64,000 bases of DNA from Haloarcula nitratireducens. Its GTDB lineage: Archaea > Halobacteriota > Halobacteria > Halobacteriales > Haloarculaceae. The notes under the pieces are model-generated. The model made no database searches. It was given only the letters and a program-made list of their open reading frames with translations, and was not told the origin of the DNA. The position numbers were made by a program, and so were the translations under genes. Below, in pieces: positions 42,547 through 51,324 of this stretch. Position 1 is the stretch's first letter; the number at the start of each line of letters is the position of its first letter. The DNA lies in assembly GCF_019599505.1 (NCBI RefSeq), contig NZ_RKLT01000011.1, positions 1 through 64,000 of the forward strand. The letters are read 5' to 3'.

Positions 42547-44176
42547 CGGTAGTCTCCTGTGGAGAATTCATTGCTTGGTCGTCAAGGCGGTAGGCTTCGG
42601 GGCCGAGCACGTCGGCATCGGTTTTCAACTCCGCACGCAGCCGGTCGCCAACGGAATCGAATTCTTGCTCGGTGTCTGGTGTAGACTCCTCGTCGTGGTG
42701 ATACACCTCGGTATCAGTATGGTTCGGCACGGGCTCCCCATCCTGAATGGCTCGCGTCGGGCGAGCAGGAGCGCCGCTGTGTGCTGACTGTCCAGACGAT
42801 GGTGACGGCGTGGACGAACGGCCGCCCGCTGAGGACGAGGCCGTGGAGCCACTGCCGCTGTGTGAGGCACCGGTGCTGCTACTCGTCGGCGGGGTACGTC
42901 CGGATGCGCCACCAGTTGCTCCCGATTGGCTCGGTCCGGATGGCGGAGTGACCGTACTGCCAACGCTGCCTGTACTCCCACCACCGCTTCCGCCGCCACC
43001 GCTACCAGACGAAGGTGGTGAAGATGGCCCGCCTCCAGACGATCCACTTCCCGAAGGTGGGGACGATGCGCCGGACATCTCACGATGAACCATCCGCGCA
43101 CCAGTAGCGGCATCCCGAGAATTACCTTTCAGCACACCCTGTGCGGCCTGGACGGTCCCGCCAGCAGCAGGCCCACCTGCTAGATATGCCCCAGCAGTCA
43201 ATCCTGCCCCACCGACTGTCCCAGCAACGCTAGCAGGTTTCTTGCCCGCTGCGACTGCTTTGTCGCTGAGTTTGACGAGTGTCGGGCTGCTCTTCTGGAG
43301 CATCGCCTTCTGCAGTTTCGCACAAAGCAACAGAACGAGCGGGCTGATGAACAGCCCTATGCCGGGCACTCCCCAGTTGTTGACTTCGATGGAGAGGCGA
43401 ATGAGCAATGCTGTTGGGATACTCGCTGCGATAGCGCCGGGATACGTCCCTGCAATCTGCTTCGAGAGACCACTGAAGCTCTGGAACGGCCAGACTTCTA
43501 GCGCCCAGAAGGTTGCTACCAACGGCATCGCTAATGTGGTGAGAATCACCGCCATCCATCGGGTGATCGACACCACAAGCACCTTCGCGTAAATATAGAG
43601 CAACGCGAATAGCAGAAGGAATGAGACAGATGGCGAGAAGAGAGACAACTTTCCGAAGACAAACAGTTCCGTGACTATCTCTCCTTTTTCGGCCGTGGTA
43701 AATGTCGAGATGCTCTGTCCAAGGACATCAAAAAATTGCAATGACAGGGACGCAATTGGAAGCCAGAAGAAGAGAGCAAGGAACGCCAAGACCATCCGAC
43801 GGCCAACCTTTTTTCGAACTGCAGGGTTGATCGCTTGATAGCGAACCCCCACTGCGGCAAGGACAATAAGCTGAATTCCGAACGCCAATCCCACGATATA
43901 TTCGAAGTAAAGAGTGTCTATGAGCGTATTCCACGGACTGTTTACGGCGCTCTTGAATGCAATATTCAGTCCACTCGCGCCAGCTCCCTCTGGCGCTGGA
44001 GTGCCGACGAGCGGCTCAATGAGGACATCCAGCACGTACTTCCGGAACCAACTCTCGAATTCCTCTGGAAACAAGTTGAGGAGATCAAGTAGTGACTGGA
44101 AGAACGTGTCTCTGAGAGTTCCTAGCCCATTACCTTGACCTCCGGTTGGCGCCGGAGTCGGAGTCTGACTCGGCAT
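42539..44176 (-). CDS. VirB6/TrbL-like membrane channel protein
   Basis: A 545-residue protein. Residues 75-310 contain about six membrane segments (for example FEYIVGLAFGIQLIVLAAVG, RRMVLAFLALFFWLPIASLS, IAASIPTALLIRLSIEVNNW). The rest, from about 330, is low complexity, Ser/Gly/Pro rich and then acidic. Polytopic core plus long soluble tail is the VirB6/TrbL arrangement, forming the inner-membrane part of the transfer channel. It precedes VirB4 with an eight-base overlap, matching operon logic. The assignment rests on topology and position rather than a motif. Confidence 0.76.
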   Translation of the reverse strand: MPSQTPTPAPTGGQGNGLGTLRDTFFQSLLDLLNLFPEEFESWFRKYVLDVLIEPLVGTPAPEGAGASGLNIAFKSAVNSPWNTLIDTLYFEYIVGLAFGIQLIVLAAVGVRYQAINPAVRKKVGRRMVLAFLALFFWLPIASLSLQFFDVLGQSISTFTTAEKGEIVTELFVFGKLSLFSPSVSFLLLFALLYIYAKVLVVSITRWMAVILTTLAMPLVATFWALEVWPFQSFSGLSKQIAGTYPGAIAASIPTALLIRLSIEVNNWGVPGIGLFISPLVLLLCAKLQKAMLQKSSPTLVKLSDKAVAAGKKPASVAGTVGGAGLTAGAYLAGGPAAGGTVQAAQGVLKGNSRDAATGARMVHREMSGASSPPSGSGSSGGGPSSPPSSGSGGGGSGGGSTGSVGSTVTPPSGPSQSGATGGASGRTPPTSSSTGASHSGSGSTASSSAGGRSSTPSPSSGQSAHSGAPARPTRAIQDGEPVPNHTDTEVYHHDEESTPDTEQEFDSVGDRLRAELKTDADVLGPEAYRLDDQAMNSPQETTDE

Positions 44177-44179
44177 CGG

Positions 44180-45070
44180 TTACTCTGTCTGTGCCTCGGT
44201 CTGTGTTCGTTCAACGATGCTCTGCTCCCCTTTCAGCGAGATCTGACACGAATTCTCTCCATCAGAGCTGTAGCTAAACGTCTGAGTGAAGGTAACGGGA
44301 TCACTGAACGCCGGTTTCAGTGTCAACGTAGCTTCTCGTGTGTGATTTTCTGGACAGCCGAAAATTTCTGCGAGGTAGGTACGCACCGGTAGCAGCTTTG
44401 TCGACCCCGGTTTGACCATCATATCGATGGTATAGTCCGACGTCTTACTGTCGAACGCTTCTAGATGCGGCCCATCTTTCGAAATGACTTGCCGAGCAAT
44501 GTCCGCGTGTTGCCCAGTGTTTTCGACGAGAAGACCGATCGGTCTTCGCCCATCACGTTCTGGCGGTGGGAGTTCAGTGGAGTCATCTGGACTGATGACA
44601 TCGCGGAGTTCAAGTGATGCCGAATAGGTCACCGGGATCTCAACTTCCGTCTGTTCGCCGATGAGGACCAGCGTGTTCTTTCCCTGTGTAATCCGTTCGG
44701 ACGAGTCGTCAGTAAGGCGCGCAACAACGAAGTTGGCGACAGTCTCACGGGCAGATATCAATGCTTGGTTTACCTCATTTCCCATCCCGTTTATCAACGC
44801 AATCCGGGTAATCCTCGAGTCCTCTGCAAGTTTGAAATGGGCCTTGACTTGGGGACTGACACCAGCTTTTGGCTTGAAGGTCATCGATTCCAGGACATCT
44901 GACCTCGAACTGGGACTCTGCGTCGCAGTCGGTCCTGCAGCGGTGCTGTTCGACGACCCACCGATGTTGCTACATCCGGCGAGTGCCGCCATACCACCGC
45001 CCATCGTACCAAGGAGTGTTCGTCGGTCGATACAGCTCGATTCCGTCGATTGTGAAGTCTCGTCTGTCAT
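44180..45070 (-). CDS. Tat-exported lipoprotein of the transfer operon
   Basis: A 296-residue protein. Near the start it has CIDRRTLLGTMGGGMAALAG followed by Cys, a combined twin-arginine signal and lipobox, so it should be an anchored surface lipoprotein. The mature part is Ser/Thr-rich near the anchor, then beta-rich (HFKLAEDSRITRIALINGMG, NTLVLIGEQTEVEIPVTYSA) with two later Cys (FGCPENH, NSCQISL) that could form a disulfide. ATG 45070 puts the RR motif about 16 residues in; the longer frame is unlikely. It is three bases ahead of the VirB6-like gene. Probably part of the cell-surface side of the transfer machine. Confidence 0.76.
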   Translation of the reverse strand: MTDETSQSTESSCIDRRTLLGTMGGGMAALAGCSNIGGSSNSTAAGPTATQSPSSRSDVLESMTFKPKAGVSPQVKAHFKLAEDSRITRIALINGMGNEVNQALISARETVANFVVARLTDDSSERITQGKNTLVLIGEQTEVEIPVTYSASLELRDVISPDDSTELPPPERDGRRPIGLLVENTGQHADIARQVISKDGPHLEAFDSKTSDYTIDMMVKPGSTKLLPVRTYLAEIFGCPENHTREATLTLKPAFSDPVTFTQTFSYSSDGENSCQISLKGEQSIVERTQTEAQTE

Positions 45071-46905
45071 GCTGAATAGATGCCAAGCAATCGTCCGTTC
45101 GTCCAAACGTCGAATCCGTACAGCAACAGCCCCAGCGGCAGGAACCACAGCACGGTTACTACCACCAGGTCCAGAATATCGGTGAACTGTGGGACGCTGG
45201 ACCCGAGCCATTCCACCGTTGTTGTCCGTTCAGTCGCAACGACGTTACTGACGACCGGGTTCCCCTGTTCCCACCAGTAATACTTCGGCTGGTAGGTCAG
45301 GACCACCTGATCGAGACCGCGCTCCGGTATCGTGATAGTGAACGTCCCGCGTTCGCCGGGGCCGAGCGTATGAGTCCGCGTGCTGTTGAGAGCGGTCACC
45401 GTTACGTTTCCGAAGTCGACGGGATACCCCCGCGTCGAGCGAACTGTCACCGCCAGCGTTGTCCCGTTCGTAGTTCGGTTAACCACTGTCGCGCTCATGT
45501 TAGCCGGATACGCATCGACAACAGCCGATGTCGAGAGCCGGCTCTCCGTGGTGTCTCCACGAACAATGCTATGTACTGCCGGTGACCGATAGGCACTCAG
45601 TGGATGGGTGTCGTTTGCCCGGAGTGCGAAGCGCTCCGTTCGGGTATGGGTCGCAGATTGGTTCAGTCGCACGTCGACTGGGAGTGGGGCCTTGTTCGCT
45701 TCCGGCCCTTTCCGGTAGGAGACGACGAAATCCCGCTGGATACGCTCGTAGTCGTCGCCGACTTCGAAGAACTGTGCGTCCGCCGCCAGCGAGTGCTGAT
45801 CGAGGTTCGCCAGTGGGCCTCGCCGAGCGGGTATCGCATGGACCTGCAACGGGCGAACCCGCTGTGTCGACGAGACGTTCGTTCCCGATGATGTGTTCCA
45901 CTGCGCCCAGCCCGGCGGACTCCGGGTGTAGAACCGCCAGCGACTGTAGACCACGTCGCCCGTCTCGAACGCCACACTACGCCACAGATTCGGGACTGTC
46001 AGACTGACCCCCGTACTGTTGCGGTGATTCGCCAGCGACACCGTTGCGTCCGATGCCGTCACCTCGTAGGCAGTGACCTGCCGCGAATCGCGTAGCGTTC
46101 GATTGTACGTCGTCGTGTTACTTTCACCGCTGTCAGCTGTCTGGTTCACTGTGACCGAGAGCGACAACCGCACTGTCAGCGTCGTCGGGCCGGTGAGATT
46201 TCGATACTGGAGTTCTGCCGTTGGCGACGTCGCCGTGTCCTGCCGCGTCCCGTTGGCGTAGAGGCCAACCGCGTTGACGCTCGCCGACTCGATAATACAG
46301 GAGTCGGTCTCCGTTTTGTTCGCACAGCCAAGGGCCGAGCCGTTGTAGGCCCCAATCGTTCGAACCGTCCCGTTCGGGCGAACGTACTGTGTCGTCTGGG
46401 ACCCGTTGTGGACGACCGTCGAGGGATTGATCGCGAAAATCTCGACGTACGACGTGTTTGCCACGAGGCTCTCGGTCGATGCGACCCGTGCTGGATACTG
46501 TGACCCGCTACTGTTGTTATAGCGGTTGAGTTCGCGGTCGTTCCACGCTTCGATGGCGGGTGGTGCGCGGAACATGATGTCCCCCGAGCAGGACAGGCGG
46601 CCCAGTGGACTCAACGACGACGTGTTGTCAACACGCGCGTAGTCTGCGTCACCCGACCAGTACGCCCGGAACGACGACGAATTGAACGTATGCGTGTAGT
46701 TCGGTGGAGTGGTTCCCGGCCGCTCAAATCGGGCCGAGCGGTTCGCAACGCACTGATGTCCTGTTCTGCCGACTGTCTGGGTGCCAGTCTCGTTGGATAC
46801 CTGCGGTGACGCTGCAGTGCTATCTGGAGCTGAGGCAGCTACCGCTGGTGTCACCAGACTACTGGCGACGACCGCGATCACGACGAGTCGGCCTATGAGT
46901 GACAT
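45067..46905 (-). CDS. Large exported, sequon-rich ectodomain protein
   Basis: A 612-residue protein with an N-terminal signal-like segment (MSLIGRLVVIAVVASSLVTP) and a C-terminal membrane anchor (FTDILDLVVVTVLWFLPLGL) with a short tail. The large outside part is beta-rich, Ser/Thr/Asn-rich, and has many N-x-S/T sequons (NTSS, NRTL, NSSG, NVTV and others), consistent with heavy glycosylation. Several Cys may pair (HQCVANR, LSCSGD, LGCANK, DSCIIE). No known domain. Its position between the pilin-like gene and the lipoprotein suggests a surface component for mating contact (inference). Confidence 0.76.
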   Translation of the reverse strand: MSLIGRLVVIAVVASSLVTPAVAASAPDSTAASPQVSNETGTQTVGRTGHQCVANRSARFERPGTTPPNYTHTFNSSSFRAYWSGDADYARVDNTSSLSPLGRLSCSGDIMFRAPPAIEAWNDRELNRYNNSSGSQYPARVASTESLVANTSYVEIFAINPSTVVHNGSQTTQYVRPNGTVRTIGAYNGSALGCANKTETDSCIIESASVNAVGLYANGTRQDTATSPTAELQYRNLTGPTTLTVRLSLSVTVNQTADSGESNTTTYNRTLRDSRQVTAYEVTASDATVSLANHRNSTGVSLTVPNLWRSVAFETGDVVYSRWRFYTRSPPGWAQWNTSSGTNVSSTQRVRPLQVHAIPARRGPLANLDQHSLAADAQFFEVGDDYERIQRDFVVSYRKGPEANKAPLPVDVRLNQSATHTRTERFALRANDTHPLSAYRSPAVHSIVRGDTTESRLSTSAVVDAYPANMSATVVNRTTNGTTLAVTVRSTRGYPVDFGNVTVTALNSTRTHTLGPGERGTFTITIPERGLDQVVLTYQPKYYWWEQGNPVVSNVVATERTTTVEWLGSSVPQFTDILDLVVVTVLWFLPLGLLLYGFDVWTNGRLLGIYSA

Positions 46906-46932
46906 CAGTAATGGAGGGGTGTGGGAGCGTCG

Positions 46933-47406
46933 TTAGCCGCCGAAGGGATTGACGCAACTGGAGAATGAAAAGCCGAGCTCGCTGCCCAGCTTCGAGATAA
47001 TCTCCGGAGCGATCAAGGCCAGGAACACGATGGCCAGTCCAGTCACCGAGAGAATCAGATCCTGGCGTGCCTGATTTTGCTGGTTCGGATTCCCTGTCGC
47101 CCGCATGTACGAGAGCCCACTCCGACCCGTGAAGAACATCGCTGCTGGCATCCCTAGTGCTGCTATCGCACCAAAGACGAGACTGATTGCCGTCTCGACA
47201 GGCGTCCCACAGTACACCGAACCGACGCTGGTCTGGGCCATCGCCGACCCGCTAAAGAGGACGACGATAAGCGATAGCTGGAGGAGTGATCGAAACCGTG
47301 GCTTGCCCATTGCAGTGAGCAAGCCCTGCCGGGCACGCTCACGAATAGTCGTACGGCGAGTTTGGTTGGATGGCGAGTCGTCCGATGCGTTCGATGTTGC
47401 ACTCAT
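46933..47406 (-). CDS. Pilin-like (VirB2-type) small membrane protein
   Basis: A 157-residue protein, first gene of the transfer operon. After a basic N-terminus (RTTIRERARQGLLTAMGKPR) come a hydrophobic segment ending SGSAMAQTSV, like a signal-peptidase site, then two membrane segments (ISLVFGAIAALGMPAAMFF, LILSVTGLAIVFLALIAPEI) and two Cys (VYCGTP, SSCVNPFGG) likely to be bonded. This fits VirB2/TrbC pilins that build the conjugative pilus or pore. A degraded relative is at 13457-13897. The start and upstream DNA (47407-47460) suggest the operon promoter is nearby. Confidence 0.77.
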   Translation of the reverse strand: MSATSNASDDSPSNQTRRTTIRERARQGLLTAMGKPRFRSLLQLSLIVVLFSGSAMAQTSVGSVYCGTPVETAISLVFGAIAALGMPAAMFFTGRSGLSYMRATGNPNQQNQARQDLILSVTGLAIVFLALIAPEIISKLGSELGFSFSSCVNPFGG

Positions 47407-47629
47407 GTGAACTTGGATACTGATCGCTCTAGTTAGCTGGCGATACTGCAGATGACCCTGTTCAGCGATGCCGGGTGAACGCCATCACACGCACCCAGCC
47501 GGGATACAGGCTGTTTCGTCTGACGTCAGTGTCAGATATATTTGAAATCTACCGTTGGAATCGTGGTGTAATCAACTCCGGGTTCATACATTCCTCTCTT
47601 TCCGAGGGTTGTCGGATATACTCACCCCT

Positions 47630-47644
47630 GGTGACAGTGTCACC
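47630..47644. promoter_or_regulatory. 15-bp palindrome upstream of the transfer operon
   Basis: GGTGACAGTGTCACC (two 7-base arms around G) lies about 220 bases ahead of the transfer operon and just past the end of the P450 gene. It is the type of site a dimeric regulator would use. It could also be a transcription end structure for the P450 gene. Confidence 0.4.
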
Positions 47645-47696
47645 GGGCGTGAACACGTAAAAGGGACAGCAAATAACGAGGAGAGTAAAAGATGTG

Positions 47697-49040
47697 TTAT
47701 CGGCGGTTTAGACGCATTGGCATCCCATTCTCGGTGCGAATCGTAATCCGTGGTTCGAGCGTGGGCTCTCGATTCGCTGTCCAGTCAAGCTGGAACCGCT
47801 GCCCGATCATCGCGAGAGCGATTTTCGCTTCGAGTAGTGCGAACTCTCGGCCAATACAGGTCCGTCGCCCACCACCAAACGGCGCATACGCAAAGTCTGG
47901 CAAGCTCTTTCTGAATTCGTCCGTCCATCGATCAGGACGGAATTCGAGTGGGTCGTCGTAGAACTGCTCGTCTCGATGAATATGAATCAGCGAGAGATGG
48001 AGTTCGTGCCCCTCCGGAATGTGATACCCATCCATCTCGACATCGGTGGTCGTCTTGCGGGGAATCGTATGAATCGGGGGATAGAGTCGAAGCACTTCAG
48101 TGAGGATACGGTCTGTCACCTCCAGTTTCTCAATTTCTTCAAGAGAAGGCGAGGTGCCATCGAGGACTGTATCGAGTTCGTCATGGAACTCCTTACGGAT
48201 GGTCGGATGCGTGGCGAGCAGATACCACGTGAACGCGAGTGCAGTCGCTGTGGTTTCATGCCCCGCAAAGACCATCGTGACGAGTTGATCCTCGATTTCC
48301 TCAGTGGTCAGCTGCTTCCCATCTTGGCTATCGCGAGTCTGTTCGAGTCGCGAGAGGAGATCCATAGTGTCTGAATCGCCGGATTGTTGTGGGGGACCAG
48401 CCGACATTCCATTTGCCAAGAGTGTTCTCACTTCTTTTTGAAGCCGGTTAGTGGACTCCTTGAAGCGTCGACGAGCCGGTGTCGGCATCCAGTGTGGAAG
48501 AATCCACGAGGTCGGCGCGAACCATTCGTTGAGTCCATCAGCAGCCTCGCGGATGTCTGAATCCTCGCCTGGAGACAATTCTCGACCGAATAACGTCGCA
48601 AAGAGAATCTCGAGTGTGAGCGCACTCATCTCCTCCTCGATGTCTCGGGTTTCACCATCCTCCCATGTCGCAAGTCGCTGTTCGATGCAGGTGACCATCT
48701 CATCGACGTAGCCGGTGATTCGGTCACGGAAAAACAGCGGTTGCAAAATATCACGCTGCTGTCGCCATTGCTGTCCCTCAACTGAGAGTAATCCACTCCC
48801 GAACGCTCGGCGAAAATCCTCTGTTTTCCCAAATTTCTCGACGTCGTCGACAAGGACCTGAGAGAGATAATCTGGGTGGGCAAGCACGAATACGTCATCA
48901 ACGCTCGGAAGCTCCATCCGATAGAGATCTCCACACTCTGTCGTGGCCTCTTCTACGAACTCAAATGGATCACGTGCGTAGCGAAGTGAGTGCTGGAGGA
49001 CTGGATGCTTGGATGGTGCTGGTGGTAGCTGACCGCTCAC
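47697..49040 (-). CDS. Cytochrome P450 monooxygenase
   Basis: A 447-residue P450. The I-helix oxygen-binding motif AGHETTA is at about 255, the K-helix pair EVLRLYPP near 312, the PERF-like RPDRW near 367, and the heme loop FGGGRRTCIG with the axial Cys near 390. All catalytic landmarks are intact. It would insert oxygen into a lipid, terpenoid or similar substrate and needs an electron donor not encoded nearby. It is divergent from a FilR1-like regulator gene; a palindrome at 49161-49177 lies between them. Its own TATA-like element is probably GTATTTAC at 49063-49070. Confidence 0.93.
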   Translation of the reverse strand: MSGQLPPAPSKHPVLQHSLRYARDPFEFVEEATTECGDLYRMELPSVDDVFVLAHPDYLSQVLVDDVEKFGKTEDFRRAFGSGLLSVEGQQWRQQRDILQPLFFRDRITGYVDEMVTCIEQRLATWEDGETRDIEEEMSALTLEILFATLFGRELSPGEDSDIREAADGLNEWFAPTSWILPHWMPTPARRRFKESTNRLQKEVRTLLANGMSAGPPQQSGDSDTMDLLSRLEQTRDSQDGKQLTTEEIEDQLVTMVFAGHETTATALAFTWYLLATHPTIRKEFHDELDTVLDGTSPSLEEIEKLEVTDRILTEVLRLYPPIHTIPRKTTTDVEMDGYHIPEGHELHLSLIHIHRDEQFYDDPLEFRPDRWTDEFRKSLPDFAYAPFGGGRRTCIGREFALLEAKIALAMIGQRFQLDWTANREPTLEPRITIRTENGMPMRLNRR

Positions 49041-49160
49041 ATCTTCCGCTCTCGGCCGGTCCCATGTAAATACTACCGGCCTACAACTCTACGGTTACTA
49101 GAATGACACGAGATGGTTGTCAAGCGATGGCAACTCCGTCCACTAACACGACAGATAAAT

Positions 49161-49177
49161 TTGAACTCTAGAGTCAA
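49161..49177. promoter_or_regulatory. Near-palindrome between P450 and regulator genes
   Basis: TTGAACTCTAGAGTCAA, symmetrical with one mismatch around ACTCTAGAGT (49165-49174), lies in the 190-base gap between the divergent P450 and FilR1-like genes, about 55 bases ahead of the regulator start. A likely operator for that regulator. Confidence 0.48.
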
Positions 49178-49231
49178 CTTCTCGATAAATTCATAGGGGG
49201 AGGGATAATAATTGATTATAGGTGCGAAAGT

Positions 49232-50338
49232 GTGACACGCGATGATCGTGTGGCGACGAATCCACTAACGGACGAGCAAGTAGTTATTCGTGAGACCATC
49301 AACAATCTGGTTGATTCGGCCCGACTAGATGTCCTCCGCGCACTTGCGGAACAAGCCCAGACACCATCGGCTATCAACGCTCAAGGGGTGGTCACACGTC
49401 AAACTGCGTCGGACCATCTGGCCCGGTTTACAGAACGAGGACTCACGAAACCAGTTGCTGAGCAGTGCGGATATGAACTCACTGCTGGTGGAAAAATCAC
49501 GCTTGAAGCCATTGAAACGTGCCTTGATGTACTAGACACTGATCAGCTGGCCTGTCTCACCCGCTCTACGCATGCACTCAACGTGTTAAACAGCCTCGCT
49601 GCCGGATCAGCTCGGCCACATGAACTCGCTAGGGCTGGAGCAGATGCCCCCTCTCGCTCGACTGTTCAACGGATGCTCAACATGTGTGAAGCGCAGGGCT
49701 GGAGTAGCACTACTGGCGGAACTCACCGGCTCACACCTGCAGGCCAGACAGTGTTAGATGCATACAACGACCTCGCGCTCTCGATCGAACAAGTAGTGGA
49801 GAAAGCTCCGTGGCTGCAGCGACTCGACCAGTGTCGGTCGGATCTCCCAGTGCAGGCACTTGCCGACGCGAAGGTCGTCACGTCCTGTCCAGATTCGCCG
49901 GGAATTGTCTTTGGAGCCGCGCTTGATCTCTGTGATCCACAACTCGACCAATTTCGAGCACTTACATCGATTTACAATCCTCCTCTTTTCAGAGCCTACA
50001 ATCGGTTGCTCAAGTGGGGGCTCCCAGGAGAGGCAATCGTCGACAACTTCGTCTACGAAAAGCTCCACGCACAGGGATTAGAGCATTTTCTTGACGATTC
50101 AGAGTTTGCGGACTTCGATATCGGATGGCTTGAAGAACAATTAACGCTCGGCATCGGGCTGTACGATGATCGGAAAGTCACCATTGGAGCGTACAATGAA
50201 ACCGGTGATGCAACCCATATTGCGATGCTTGTCAGCACCAATCAGACAGTCGTTGACTGGGGCATTGACCTCTACAATACATACTGGGAACGGGCTCACC
50301 GCAAGGCGGAGCAGGCCCCAAAAGTTGTGAGTGGCTGA
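49232..50338 (+). CDS. FilR1-like double winged-helix regulator (divergent to P450)
   Basis: A 368-residue regulator. Two winged helix-turn-helix domains appear, about 25-95 (LDVLRALAEQAQTPSAINAQ, TRQTASDHLARFTERGLTKP) and 110-180 (ALNVLNSLAAGSARPHELAR, SRSTVQRMLNMCEAQGW). A FilR1-type C-terminal domain follows (EAIVDNFVYEKLHAQGLEHF, LTLGIGLYDDRKVTIGAYNE, NQTVVDWGIDLYNTYWERAH). It is divergent from the P450 gene with a palindrome in between, so local control of the P450 is the simplest idea. The start is GTG 49232. Confidence 0.77.
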   Translation: MTRDDRVATNPLTDEQVVIRETINNLVDSARLDVLRALAEQAQTPSAINAQGVVTRQTASDHLARFTERGLTKPVAEQCGYELTAGGKITLEAIETCLDVLDTDQLACLTRSTHALNVLNSLAAGSARPHELARAGADAPSRSTVQRMLNMCEAQGWSSTTGGTHRLTPAGQTVLDAYNDLALSIEQVVEKAPWLQRLDQCRSDLPVQALADAKVVTSCPDSPGIVFGAALDLCDPQLDQFRALTSIYNPPLFRAYNRLLKWGLPGEAIVDNFVYEKLHAQGLEHFLDDSEFADFDIGWLEEQLTLGIGLYDDRKVTIGAYNETGDATHIAMLVSTNQTVVDWGIDLYNTYWERAHRKAEQAPKVVSG

Positions 50339-50466
50339 ACTAGCAGGTAGTGAACTCAGAGTCGCGAATAGTGGTGACATGAAGAAAATCTCAGTTACTG
50401 TCAAACGACGACCGGGAAGTTCTGTTTCTCCGCTATCAGTCACAGCGACCAGTTCATCGCACAAAC

Positions 50467-51027
50467 TCAGTCCAGTAAGCCGAGATCGCTCAGCTGGTCT
50501 TCGATTACGGTGAGTGCGTCTTCGGCATCGCTCAATCGCTTGCCACCCGTGATGACGAGTTTCCCGCTGCCGAACAGCAGTGCCACAACATCCGGTTCGT
50601 CGAGTCGATAGACAAGTCCCGGGAACTGCTCTGGTTCGTACTCGATATGCTCGAGACCGAGCCCGATCGCAATCGCATTCAAATTCAAGTTTGCTTTTAA
50701 ATCAGCGCTCGAGACGACATTCTGGATATCGATCGTTGGTGAGTCGTCAACCTCGACGCCCAAACTACGGAGTTCATCAAAGACTTGTTCGAGAGCAGTC
50801 TCGACAGCGTCTACACTTTTCGCCCCGGTACACACCACTTTTCCCGAGCGGAAAATCAAGGACGCGGCCTTCGGATCCTGCATCCGATAGACGAGGCCGG
50901 GAAAATTTTCTGGATCGTAGTCCGTTGCTTCGAGATCCATCGCCAGCGTTTCGAGATCAAGCTCCTGGCCGATATCGCTCGATGCAACAACATTCTCTAC
51001 TTTGATCGACTCTGCTGAGAGACTCAT
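50467..51027 (-). CDS. tbp: TATA-binding protein (TBP)
   Basis: A 186-residue archaeal TBP with the two imperfect repeats of the saddle: residues 8-90 (IKVENVVASSDIGQELDLET, PENFPGLVYRMQDPKAASLI, FRSGKVVCTGAKSVDAVE) and 100-183 (IDIQNVVSSADLKANLNLNA, PEQFPGLVYRLDEPDVVALL, FGSGKLVITGGKRLSDAE). It recognises TATA elements and recruits TFB and RNA polymerase. Haloarchaea often carry extra TBPs on plasmids to serve alternative promoters. A TTTTAAG element at 51052-51058 fits its own TATA box. A short TFB is also in the window (24069). Confidence 0.95.
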   Translation of the reverse strand: MSLSAESIKVENVVASSDIGQELDLETLAMDLEATDYDPENFPGLVYRMQDPKAASLIFRSGKVVCTGAKSVDAVETALEQVFDELRSLGVEVDDSPTIDIQNVVSSADLKANLNLNAIAIGLGLEHIEYEPEQFPGLVYRLDEPDVVALLFGSGKLVITGGKRLSDAEDALTVIEDQLSDLGLLD

Positions 51028-51104
51028 TGTAATACCCTGCTCCCACTGTCCTCTTAAAACAGGGCCTGATTCAGAGCGAACGAGACCAAATTGTTCGAGT
51101 GAGC

Positions 51105-51269
51105 CTAGAGGTCGCGTGCCTGGACCGTCTTTCGGTCGTTGGCTTCAGCACGCTGGGCAGCGTCTTCAATCAGGTTGGCGACTTCCGCATCAAGTGTCTC
51201 GTAGAAATCCGCCGAGACATTGTGATCCGACAGTGCATCTTTCACAGCTGCTTTGACAATCAGAGACAT
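51105..51269 (-). CDS. Single histone-fold protein
   Basis: A 54-residue protein from ATG 51269 to TAG 51105: MSLIVKAAVKDALSDHNVSA, then DFYETLDAEVANLIEDAAQR and AEANDRKTVQARDL. The helix-loop-helix spacing, the NVSADFYETLDAEV middle and the closing TVQARDL are those of a histone fold related to archaeal histones and DUF1931. It may bind DNA as a dimer or pair with another histone-like protein. CTTATATA at 51292-51299 (bottom strand) is well placed as TATA box. It lies between TBP and an SMC-related gene, all leftward. Confidence 0.76.
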   Translation of the reverse strand: MSLIVKAAVKDALSDHNVSADFYETLDAEVANLIEDAAQRAEANDRKTVQARDL

Positions 51270-51324
51270 TCCAGTAGGCGCTATTCGTGTCTCCTATATA
51301 AGGATTTGAGCTGTGAGTTACCGC

